Below are positions 15,001 to 22,535 of a stretch of 38,683 nucleotides of DNA, piece after piece. This DNA comes from an uncultured Clostridia bacterium (GTDB lineage Bacteria > Bacillota > Clostridia > Oscillospirales > Ruminococcaceae). Both the position numbers and the translations under genes were made by a program. The stretch lies in the NCBI GenBank assembly GCA_945921635.1, contig CAMEKZ010000003.1, positions 1-38,683 on the forward strand, written 5' to 3'. The notes under the pieces are model-generated. The model ran no database searches. It saw only the letters and a list, made by a program, of their open reading frames with translations, and was not told where the DNA came from. Positions within the stretch are counted from its first letter, which is position 1; every line of letters begins with the position of its first letter.

Positions 15001-15675
15001 TCATATATAATTTTTTCCGGAAATAAGATTGCCGACAAATTCTTCAGCGTGCCGCTGACTCTCGTCATCTGTCCTTCTGACAGCAATAAATATCTCGGTG
15101 CTGAATATCTGCGCGTTCTTGCCGAAGGAGGTTTCTCTGATATCGACCGCATATCCGTCCGTGCCGGTAAACGTGCCGAGGTCGGCAAACAAAGCCTCTC
15201 CGGTCGCGCTTTTCACATCGTCATAAAGCGCGGTCAGCTGTTCTTTTGTACCTATAAAAATCTGGGAGTGACCGTTCATCACTTCCTCGTACAAATCGGT
15301 ATTTCCGAGCATCTCGTCCTTTACCGACTGCTCTATCCCAATCACCGTCTCGCCGTCGCTGTCAAAATCCGGACAGTAGTTTTTCATAGTGTTTTCAAGC
15401 ATGGTACGCATCGTCATAGTATAATTGCCTGCCGAGTAAATTGTCATATCCGGCTTTGACCCCGCGAAAAAGGCAAAATATATCACTATGCCGACGCCAA
15501 TCAGCAAAACGGCAAGCACGATAAGTCCGGTGTGGTACCACATCCAGTTTTTCGCCTTTTCGCCTGCGGTAGACGGCATATTTACGTCATAGCCGGTTTC
15601 GTCTATGGCATCGCTTTTATCTATTATTCCCTGCCTGAGCTTTAACAGCTCGCGCTTGTCGTTATCCTGTGACAT
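15001..15675 (-). CDS. Single-pass membrane protein, paralogue of the downstream gene
   Basis: About 224 residues from ATG 15675, preferred over an in-frame ATG 51 bases upstream because GGAG sits at proper distance and the N-terminus then aligns with the paralogue (MSQDNDKRELLKLRQGIIDKS). It has one membrane segment (about residues 49-70) and an outer domain beginning KPDMTIYSAGNYTMTMR, with YCPDFDSDG and ending VGNLISGKNYI. First gene of the trio; a consensus promoter at 15811-15839 precedes it. Function unknown. The pair probably arose by tandem duplication and may form a hetero-oligomer with the multi-pass protein at the end of the operon. Confidence 0.75.
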   Translation of the reverse strand: MSQDNDKRELLKLRQGIIDKSDAIDETGYDVNMPSTAGEKAKNWMWYHTGLIVLAVLLIGVGIVIYFAFFAGSKPDMTIYSAGNYTMTMRTMLENTMKNYCPDFDSDGETVIGIEQSVKDEMLGNTDLYEEVMNGHSQIFIGTKEQLTALYDDVKSATGEALFADLGTFTGTDGYAVDIRETSFGKNAQIFSTEIFIAVRRTDDESQRHAEEFVGNLISGKNYI

Positions 15676-15810
15676 GGCGCACTCCATTCTTTTTGCGGTT
15701 TTGCCGAAATACCGGCGCTTGCTCAAAATTTATACTATCTTAACTCAAAAATATGAAGATAATTTAAACAATCGCGGCTTTCCGCCCTCTTCCTTTGGGC
15801 GTCCATGTAT

Positions 15811-15839
15811 ATTATACTGTTTAGTCCTGATATTGTCAA
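15811..15839 (-). promoter_or_regulatory. Consensus promoter for the three-gene membrane operon
   Basis: Minus strand TTGACA (15839-15834), 17-bp spacer, TATAAT (15816-15811). The leader of about 130 bases contains a CGCCC/GGGCG hairpin. Confidence 0.88.
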
Positions 15840-16001
15840 ATAGCTTTTTTCATCTGCCGGATCGGCGTGTGCATTTTTCTGTTAAGCGCAAGTTTTGATA
15901 ACCAATATTTAGTAAAGTGTCTAAATCTATTCAAATTGCATACTAATTTCATAGTTTTTTGTTCAATAATAACAGTTTTCTTTTGATATGCAGCGCTTAG
16001 A

Positions 16002-16030
16002 TTGACAAAAAAGCGAAACTGTGATACAAT
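16002..16030 (+). promoter_or_regulatory. Consensus promoter for the CAP-domain protein
   Basis: TTGACA at 16002-16007, 17-bp spacer, TACAAT at 16025-16030. It rules out a GTG start at 16021, which lies inside the promoter. Bases 15840-16001 between the two divergent promoters show nothing recognisable. Confidence 0.88.
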
Positions 16031-16071
16031 TACATTATATTTTGTGTTTAGCTATTTCAAAGGTGATAAAT

Positions 16072-17211
16072 GTGAACGATAGAAGCAAAAAAAATATAAT
16101 AAAAACGCTGTGCGCGGCGGCTGCCGTTATCGCGGCGGTCACGCTTGCCGTATGCTGTAAAAGCGATGTCTTACGCACCGCTACCGACAGTCCTGACGGT
16201 ATTTCTACCCCCAAGGCGGCTTCATCGTCAAGCAGTACGCCTGCGGCACAAGACAGCGAAAACTCTGACCTCTCCTCATCCGGCGAGAGCACAATAACCG
16301 AAGCTACGGCCGAAACAACAGCCGTAACAACAGCCGTAACCACAGCAGAAACCACAGCAGAAACCACAGCGGTATCAACTGCCGCAACTACAGCAGCTTC
16401 ATCTGCCGAAGCAACGACAGCCGCAACAACCGCCGCTGCCGTTCAGAGCACGCAGGCTTCCGCCGCTACCACGGCTCCAAAGCCTCTCTGGACTGAGACG
16501 AAGTATAAAAAACAGCTGTACATAACTGTAGACTGCTATTCCAGAAAAGAGGCTCTGATAGGCTCTGAGGCGGTAAAGCTGATGAAATTCGGCGAAAAGG
16601 TAAACACGGTCGCAATAACCGACACCGGCTATTATAAGCTTGAGGACGGTTCTTTTGTGCACGGTGATTATCTCAGCGAGACAAAGCCTGTTGTTACCAC
16701 GGCGGCAACAACAAAAGCACCGTCAACCACGCTAAAGCCGGCATCTGCTACTCCTAAGCCCGCAGTGACGAATCCCCCGTCGGGAAACAGCGGCACTTCG
16801 CAGACACTGTCAAACGCGTCTGAATATGAGCAGGAAGTATTCAGGCTTATAAACGAGATAAGGCGCGACTACGGCCTTGCCGAGTTCAAATGGGATGACG
16901 CGGCATACAGAGTTGCCACAACCCGCGCGGGTGAAATAGTGCATAGCTTCGGGCACACGCGTCCGGACGGAAGCAGTCCCTATTCGCTTTACGGTGTAAG
17001 CAGTATGTGGGATGTATTTTCTTCGGTCGGAGAGAATATCGCGGCAGGACAAAAAACTCCCGCCGAGGTTGTTGATTCGTGGATGAGCTCCACAAAGGGT
17101 CACAGAGAAAACATCTTAAATCCGAATTTTGAAAACCTTGCTGTTGCCTTTTTGCAGGGCGGCGGCAAGTACGGCACCTATTGGGTGCAGGAATTTAACA
17201 CCTATCGCTGA
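16072..17211 (+). CDS. Secreted or membrane-anchored CAP (SCP/YkwD-like) domain protein
   Basis: About 379 residues from GTG 16072, which has AAAGGTGA seven bases upstream. The N-terminus has a basic patch and one hydrophobic segment (signal or anchor) followed by CCK, possibly a lipobox. A long Thr/Ala/Ser-rich linker follows, with repeats of TTAETTA type, then a small beta domain (about 145-205, ending YYKLEDGSFVHGDYLSE) that looks SH3-like. A second Thr/Pro linker leads to the C-terminal CAP domain (about 255-379) with NEIRRDYGLAEFKWD, HSFGHTRPDG, GENIAAG, WMSSTKGHRENIL and a final YWVQEFN. CAP histidines and glutamates are present. Function of bacterial YkwD-type proteins is poorly known; cell-surface location is a safe inference. 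Confidence 0.87.
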   Translation: MNDRSKKNIIKTLCAAAAVIAAVTLAVCCKSDVLRTATDSPDGISTPKAASSSSSTPAAQDSENSDLSSSGESTITEATAETTAVTTAVTTAETTAETTAVSTAATTAASSAEATTAATTAAAVQSTQASAATTAPKPLWTETKYKKQLYITVDCYSRKEALIGSEAVKLMKFGEKVNTVAITDTGYYKLEDGSFVHGDYLSETKPVVTTAATTKAPSTTLKPASATPKPAVTNPPSGNSGTSQTLSNASEYEQEVFRLINEIRRDYGLAEFKWDDAAYRVATTRAGEIVHSFGHTRPDGSSPYSLYGVSSMWDVFSSVGENIAAGQKTPAEVVDSWMSSTKGHRENILNPNFENLAVAFLQGGGKYGTYWVQEFNTYR

Positions 17212-17312
17212 TTGCGCCGAGCCATTACAGGTCATAATGTAACAAACCTGACAGAATTATAGAATTTTGACATATCGGCACTCGGAATAAAAAAAGTACG
17301 GAGGATTTTGCC

Positions 17313-17669
17313 ATGACGTTGACAGATTGCTATAGTTTATTCGGTGGAGACTTTAAAGAGGTATCCGACAGACTGCAAAGTGACGCGCTGATACAGAAAT
17401 ATCTGATAAAATTTGCCGATCTGAATGAGTTTGACACTCTGCGCGATGCGCTGAAGCAAGAGGACTACGGCAAAGCGGCTTTAACCGCGTATTCAATCAT
17501 GGCGTCAAGCCTTCATCTCGGATTTCCTCTGCTGCAAAAGTCCGCTGGACAGCTGTGTGCGGCGCTAGACAGCCATAATATTAAAGATATTGAGCCTCTT
17601 ATGGGCAAGGCACAGGCAGAATATGACACTGTCTGCGACGCGATAAGGCAGTATGCGGTGTCGCTGTAA
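17313..17669 (+). CDS. Stand-alone Hpt-like protein lacking the phosphoacceptor histidine
   Basis: 118 residues, all helical by appearance, aligned by motif with the small single-domain Hpt proteins of Firmicutes. It starts MTLTDCYSLFGGDFKEV and has YLIKFADLNEFDTLRDAL before the key helix. That helix normally reads AHTIKG; here it reads AYSIMASSLHLGF, so the phospho-accepting His is Tyr60 (codon TAT at 17490-17492), Lys is Met and Gly is Ala. It can be predicted not to relay phosphate; it may bind a receiver domain or have another role. AGGAGG is about eight bases before the ATG. Own transcription unit ending at the terminator 17706-17737; no kinase or receiver gene adjoins it. Confidence 0.7.
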   Translation: MTLTDCYSLFGGDFKEVSDRLQSDALIQKYLIKFADLNEFDTLRDALKQEDYGKAALTAYSIMASSLHLGFPLLQKSAGQLCAALDSHNIKDIEPLMGKAQAEYDTVCDAIRQYAVSL

Positions 17670-17705
17670 ATGCTGTAAATAATGATACGAATAATGAAAA
17701 AACAA

Positions 17706-17737
17706 ACCGAGCGGGAGACCGCTCGGTTAATTTTTTT
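17706..17737. terminator. Bidirectional terminator between two convergent genes
   Basis: Nine-bp stem ACCGAGCGG (17706-17714) and CCGCTCGGT (17719-17727) with loop GAGA. T-runs follow on both strands: TAATTTTTTT on plus, TTGTTTTTT on minus. It stops the Hpt-like gene and the AadK-like gene; the stem overlaps the last base of the latter's stop codon. Confidence 0.9.
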
Positions 17738-18575
17738 CGGGAAAATAGCCTTCAAGCAAGCTCATTGCGTACCGCTCCGCTTCTGCCGGATAAGCATATC
17801 CGCACGCCCTCGCGCCGTCCTTTGCAAGCACCCCAAAAAGCTCTGCCGTTGCGAAAAGCGCCGAGATAAGCTCGTCCTTGTCATAGTGTGCAAAGCACTT
17901 TTTAAGCGCGGCAACGGTGTCAGCGTCCGCCCATCTCTCAAAAAATCTGCCGCAGTGCCATACGTCCTTATTATGTAACGCGTGTTCGTACAGCTCGGTT
18001 ATTTTCAGCAGGTGATTTTTGAGATATGCGTCTATACATTGCTTTGCTACCCACAGCTCGCCGCGCAGGATTTTCTTTGCCGCCCAGACGGTATGGAACC
18101 AGAAATCGTTTACCGTGTTTATAAACTCGCCATCGCTGATATAAAAGGCGGGCACTTCTACCGTTACGTTTTCGTCAAGCAGCTGCGTTATTCCCATATC
18201 GTCATAAAGCACTGCGTAGCCGCGGTTCATGACCTCGCAGGCAGTTTTGTCGCATATCAGCTCAGAAAGCCTTTCGGGGGTGAACACGATTAAATCTACA
18301 TCGAGCGAGCCGTCAAATAATATCCTGCGCTCGGTGCCGCCGCCGAGGGTCGGCTCGGCAAACGAGATTTTTACCTCGCCGAGCCTATCCGGCATATCGC
18401 CGTACAGCCACTTATCCGGGCTTTCGCAGGCAAGCACCAGATCTATGTCGGAATATTCATCACTCGATGAATAGCCGCGTGCGGTCGAGCCTATGGCTAT
18501 AACTGCGTGCAAGCCTTCGCCGCTGTGTGCTATAGCCAAAAGGTTTTCCTTTATCTTTGCATATCTGTCCGTCAT
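17727..18575 (-). CDS. AadK-like nucleotidyltransferase (aminoglycoside 6-adenylyltransferase family)
   Basis: 282 residues. The nucleotidyltransferase signature is clear near residue 25: AIGSTARGYSSSDEYSDIDLVL, giving GS and DxD metal ligands, with a third acidic strand in DGSLDVDLIVF. The remainder (FWFHTVWAAKKILRGELWVAKQCIDAYLKN, then WHCGRFFERWAD) matches the helical C-terminal half of AadK/Ant(6) relatives. Those enzymes add AMP to streptomycin-type drugs, but distant chromosomal members are often uncharacterised, so resistance should not be assumed. It lies 44 bases downstream of metH in the same direction and might be read with it. It ends in the bidirectional terminator. Confidence 0.82.
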   Translation of the reverse strand: MTDRYAKIKENLLAIAHSGEGLHAVIAIGSTARGYSSSDEYSDIDLVLACESPDKWLYGDMPDRLGEVKISFAEPTLGGGTERRILFDGSLDVDLIVFTPERLSELICDKTACEVMNRGYAVLYDDMGITQLLDENVTVEVPAFYISDGEFINTVNDFWFHTVWAAKKILRGELWVAKQCIDAYLKNHLLKITELYEHALHNKDVWHCGRFFERWADADTVAALKKCFAHYDKDELISALFATAELFGVLAKDGARACGYAYPAEAERYAMSLLEGYFPEKN

Positions 18576-18619
18576 AAAACCCCTCCGTCCGTACTTCTCT
18601 TTTTTCCTATAATCTGCTT

Positions 18620-21001
18620 TTAACCGATAACCTGCTTTGCGATGTCTACGGTTTCCTTTGCGTCCTTTGCGTAAAAGTCCGCGCCGATTTTCTCGGCGTA
18701 CTCGGGGGTCAGCACCGCGCCGCCTACCACTATCTTGCAGTCGAGATTGTTTTCGCGGATAAGCTTTATCGTTTCTTCCATTGATTTAAGCGTGGTAGTC
18801 ATAAGGGCGCTAAGTCCCACCAGCTTTACCTTGTGCTTTTTCGCCGCGTCCACTACCGCCTGATACTCCACGTCCTTGCCAAGATCTATCACCGTGTAGC
18901 CGTAGTTTTCAAGCAACACTTTAACTATATTCTTTCCTATATCGTGTATGTCGCCCTTTACGGTAGCGAGCACGATTTTTCCCTTGCTTACGGGGGCGGT
19001 GTCGGTCTTTGCAAGCTTTTGTCTTATTACCTCAAAGCAGCTCTGCGCCACGCCAGCAGATAAAATCAGCTGCGGCAGGAAGATTTTGCCCTGCTCAAAC
19101 AGCGTGCCGGTTTTGTCAAGCGCGGGGATAAGGCGGGTATTTATTATCTCCATCGGCTCCTGCTCGGATAAAAGCTGCTCGGTGATTTTACCCGCCTCGG
19201 CTTTTAGTCCGTTGTCTATTGCGTATTCGAGCGTCACGGAGTGGTCGGCGGGCTTTGGCGTATTTGCGGTATTTGCCGCATTGTCCGAGCCGTACGCCGC
19301 GATAAACTCCGTCGAGTTTACATCAATATTCGCAAGCAGCTTGTAGGCTCTGACTGTTCCGGTCATAGCCGCGATATTCGGGTTTATTATCGGTAAATCA
19401 AGTCCGTTTTCAAGCGCCATGCTGAGGAAAATATGGTTTAAAAGCTCTCTGCTGGGCAGGCCGAACGAGATATTCGACACGCCGAGGACGGTTTTTGCGC
19501 CGAGCCGCTCTTTTACCATTCTGACTGCTTTCAGCGTTTCCTTTACCGCCACCTGTTCAGCCGATGCGGTAAGGGGCAGGCAGTCGAGATACACGTCCTC
19601 GCGGGGTATGCCGATTTCTTCTGCGCGCTTTATTATCTTTTCGGCTATCGCAAAGCGCTGTTCGGCCTTGGGCGGGATTCCGTCCTTGTCGAGGGTCAGA
19701 CCTACCACCGCCGCGCCGTATTTTTTTACAAGCGGGAGGATTTTTTGCAGACTCTCCTCCTCGCCGTTTACCGAGTTTACTATCGGCTTACCGTCATACA
19801 CGCGCAAAGCCGTTTCAAGCACCTCGGGGATAGTCGAATCTATCTGTAAGGGCGCGTCGGTAATGCCCTGTATGCGCTTTAGTACCCTTACCATCATCGA
19901 CTTTTCGTCTATGCCGGGCATACCCACGTTTACATCGAGTATATCCGCGCCCGCGTTTACCTGCTCTATCGCCTGATTTAAGATATAATCTATATCATCG
20001 TTTAACAGCGCCTGCTTGAACAGCTTTTTGCCGGTCGGGTTTATGCGCTCTCCAATTATACGCGGCTGATTTATCTCGCATACCCGCGTGCCGCTGCATA
20101 CGGCGCTTATCGGCTTTATATCGCGCTGTACGCGCTTTTTGCCGCTGAGCTTCTTTACTACCGCCGCGATAAACTCCGGTGTAGTGCCGCAGCATCCGCC
20201 GAAGATGCTGACGCCCATGTCAGCCATCTGTACTATATAGTCCGAGAACTCGTCCGCGGTTATGGTATAGCCGCCTGTCTCGGGGTCGGGCAGTCCCGCG
20301 TTCGGCATAACGATAACGGGGAGCTTTGAGATATTGCAGATTTCCTCTACGATAGGCATAAGCTCCTTAGGTCCGAGCGAGCAGTTTACACCCGCCGCGT
20401 CCACTCCCAGTCCCGCGCAGAGCATAAGCTCCGCCGCTACCGGACAGCCGGTAAAGGTACGGCGGTTTTCCTCATAGCTCATACTGCATATAACCGGCAG
20501 GTCGGAATTTTCCTTTGCCGCCAATATAGCCGCTTTCAGCTCGTAGAGATTTGTCATGGTTTCTATTATGATAAGGTCTGCGCCCGCAGATACACCCGCG
20601 ACTATTTCCTCGCGGAAGATGTCGTACGCGTCCTCGAATTTCAGGCTGCCGGTAGGCTCTAAAAGCTGCCCGATAGGGCCTATATCAAGCGCGGCGTAAA
20701 CCGCTTTTCCGCTTTCTTTTATAGCGTCTTTGAGGTTTTTTATTCCTGCCGTGATTATTTCGTTAACGCTGTGACCGCAGTGCTCCAGCTTATAGCGGTT
20801 TGCTCCGAAGGTGTTTGCCGATACCACGTCCGCGCCCGCGTCAATGTACGAGTGGTGTATTTCCTTTAACAGCTCCGGCTCGGTCAGGTTTAAAAGCTCG
20901 GGGGTCTCGCCTGTTTTCAGTCCCTTTGCCTGTAGCTCGGTGCCCATCGCGCCGTCAAATATAATAAATTCTTTTTTGTCAAATAGAGCTTTAAGTTCCA
21001 C
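18620..21001 (-). CDS. metH: Cobalamin-dependent methionine synthase without activation domain
   Basis: Transfers a methyl group from 5-methyl-THF through cobalamin to homocysteine. About 793 residues in three modules: homocysteine domain (1-290) with zinc ligands in GVNCSLGP and GGCCGTTPE; pterin domain (about 305-560) starting RIIGERINPTGKK; and the cobalamin module (about 590-793) with DIHDIGK, whose His binds cobalt. The C-terminal reactivation domain of E. coli MetH is missing and is encoded just upstream as a separate gene. I chose GTG 21001 because CGGAGG lies six bases before it; the in-frame ATG at 21034 lies further inside the upstream gene and has no such site. The start overlaps the upstream gene's stop by 11 bases, suggesting coupling. 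Confidence 0.93.
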   Translation of the reverse strand: MELKALFDKKEFIIFDGAMGTELQAKGLKTGETPELLNLTEPELLKEIHHSYIDAGADVVSANTFGANRYKLEHCGHSVNEIITAGIKNLKDAIKESGKAVYAALDIGPIGQLLEPTGSLKFEDAYDIFREEIVAGVSAGADLIIIETMTNLYELKAAILAAKENSDLPVICSMSYEENRRTFTGCPVAAELMLCAGLGVDAAGVNCSLGPKELMPIVEEICNISKLPVIVMPNAGLPDPETGGYTITADEFSDYIVQMADMGVSIFGGCCGTTPEFIAAVVKKLSGKKRVQRDIKPISAVCSGTRVCEINQPRIIGERINPTGKKLFKQALLNDDIDYILNQAIEQVNAGADILDVNVGMPGIDEKSMMVRVLKRIQGITDAPLQIDSTIPEVLETALRVYDGKPIVNSVNGEEESLQKILPLVKKYGAAVVGLTLDKDGIPPKAEQRFAIAEKIIKRAEEIGIPREDVYLDCLPLTASAEQVAVKETLKAVRMVKERLGAKTVLGVSNISFGLPSRELLNHIFLSMALENGLDLPIINPNIAAMTGTVRAYKLLANIDVNSTEFIAAYGSDNAANTANTPKPADHSVTLEYAIDNGLKAEAGKITEQLLSEQEPMEIINTRLIPALDKTGTLFEQGKIFLPQLILSAGVAQSCFEVIRQKLAKTDTAPVSKGKIVLATVKGDIHDIGKNIVKVLLENYGYTVIDLGKDVEYQAVVDAAKKHKVKLVGLSALMTTTLKSMEETIKLIRENNLDCKIVVGGAVLTPEYAEKIGADFYAKDAKETVDIAKQVIG

Positions 21002-21651
21002 AATGACCTCCGTTTTTTCTGAAATTGCAGACATCCTTCATGCTGCAGCATTCACAGCCGCGGCTTTTTCTGTTTACCTCGCCGTCCGACAGTCCGATAA
21101 ATGCCGTGATCGACTTTTTCGGAGTAAGCAGCTGATTGTCGGTGGCGCACAACCCGATTTTTTTCGGCGCGTCAAGCAGTAAAACGAGCGCCTTTTGTAT
21201 ATCGAGCGGTAAATCCCCGTACCCGGGAGAAAACCGCCATGTGTGCGTATTGTATGACAGCGTGCTTAGTATCTCCTCCTGCGCCCTATCGCAAACCTGC
21301 TCGACAGCTACGCTTGCAAGGCTGTCGGTGATGACCGCCGCTGCCATATCCGATACCTGAAGCTGCCGTATCAGATTGTCCGCGCCCTGTCCTATCGTGG
21401 CGCACATAAGCACAATGCGGCCGCACCCCTCTAAGTGCTGTGCCGCGTCGTTTCCTGTCAGTATGATGTCGCTGTCCGCCATCATCTTCCGGGGTTATTT
21501 CAAACACCCTGTAGAGATACTTCGGCGTAATCGCTTCGAGCAGCTGTTTTTCACATAAATCAAGCAATGCGGTAATCCGCTCGTCGGAGAGCTCACTCCG
21601 ACAGCCGAGATACCGCAACGCTTCGTTTTTATCAAGCCCCGTCAGTTTCAT
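20991..21651 (-). pseudogene. Methionine synthase activation-domain protein, split by a frameshift
   Basis: Separate reactivation-domain protein that in Clostridia accompanies a short MetH and is thought to support reductive methylation of its cobalamin. The first frame starts at ATG 21651 (overlapping metF by ATGA) and gives MKLTGLDKNEALRYLGCR through YLYRVFEITPEDD. The rest of the protein is in another frame from about 21485: DIILTGNDAAQHLEGCGRIVLMCAT, RFSPGYGDLPLD, APKKIGL and a Cys-rich tail CECCSMKDVC. The parts together equal one normal protein of about 220 residues. The shift lies near GATGATGG at about 21480-21487. An ATGATG there could restart the second part, so a split but working gene, real decay or an indel error are all possible. 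Confidence 0.8.
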
Positions 21652-22508
21652 AGCAGCTTGCTTATTGCCTCATATATTTTTGTCGCAACATACGGATTGT
21701 TCATGGTGTAGAGGTGGATACCCTGAACATCGTTTGAGATAAGGTCTACTATCTGGTCTACCGCATAGGCAATTCCCGCGTCACGCAGCGCCTCGGGAGA
21801 GTTTTCGTACCGCTGGAGCATTTTTACGAACTTGTGCGGCAGGCTTGCTCCGCACATAGTCACCATGCGCTCTATCTGCTTTTTGTTGGTAACGGGCATA
21901 ATACCCGCCGCGATAGGCACGTCAATGCCCGCGATTCTTGCCTTTTGCTCAAAGTCATAATACGCGCTGTTGTCGAAAAAGAGCTGTGTGATAAGGTGTG
22001 ACGCGCCGCTGTCAACCTTCTTTTTGAGGTTTAAAATATCCTCTTTCTGGCTCGCCGCGTCAACGTGGGTCTCGGGATAGCACGCGCCGCCTATATCAAA
22101 GTCGCCCTTAGAGCTGATATATGCGCATAGGTCGCTTGCGTGGGGAAAGTCGTCCTTTGGCTCTTCGTCCGGCTTCAGGTCGCCGCGCAGAGCGAGTATG
22201 TTGTCTATGCCGTGCGCTTTAAAATCCTGCAGCATGAAGTCCCCATCATCACGGGTGCTGTTTATGCAGGTGAGGTGCGCCATCGCTTCAATCCCGCAGT
22301 CGTTTTTGATATGCGAGGCTATCTCGCAGGTGGAGCGGTTCGCGCGGTTTCCGCCTGCGCCGTAGGTCACGCTGAAATAGTCCGGCTTTATCTCGGACAG
22401 CTTATCGACGGCGGCATACACCGTGTCGATAGAGCAGGTTTTGTTAGGAGGGAATACCTCGAGCGAGAATACCACCCTGCCCTTGTTGTATAGGTCTTTA
22501 AGTTTCAT
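21648..22508 (-). CDS. metF: Methylenetetrahydrofolate reductase
   Basis: Reduces 5,10-methylene-THF to 5-methyl-THF, the methyl donor for MetH. 286 residues forming one flavin-binding TIM barrel. Family marks in order: FSLEVFPPNKT with the catalytic Glu, SVTYGAGG, EAMAHLTC, DNILALRGD, GGACYPETH, ITQLFFDN, AAGIMPV and GIHLYTMN near the end. AAAGGA is about eight bases before the ATG. It is 27 bases after metG and overlaps the activation-domain gene by four bases, giving a metG-metF-activation-metH operon whose last three members form one methyl transfer route. Confidence 0.96.
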   Translation of the reverse strand: MKLKDLYNKGRVVFSLEVFPPNKTCSIDTVYAAVDKLSEIKPDYFSVTYGAGGNRANRSTCEIASHIKNDCGIEAMAHLTCINSTRDDGDFMLQDFKAHGIDNILALRGDLKPDEEPKDDFPHASDLCAYISSKGDFDIGGACYPETHVDAASQKEDILNLKKKVDSGASHLITQLFFDNSAYYDFEQKARIAGIDVPIAAGIMPVTNKKQIERMVTMCGASLPHKFVKMLQRYENSPEALRDAGIAYAVDQIVDLISNDVQGIHLYTMNNPYVATKIYEAISKLL

Positions 22509-22535
22509 CTATCGTTTTCCTTTCGCGGCGCGGGC

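Noticed and set aside
15727-16001. Possible small RNA or riboswitch between the divergent promoters
   Set aside because: Only a weak CGCCC/GGGCG stem is present; I could not match c-di-GMP, preQ1 or other known cores.
17727-18575. Aminoglycoside resistance gene
   Set aside because: The fold and active site fit the AadK family, but family membership alone does not show drug modification, and there is no mobile context. I kept only the family-level call.
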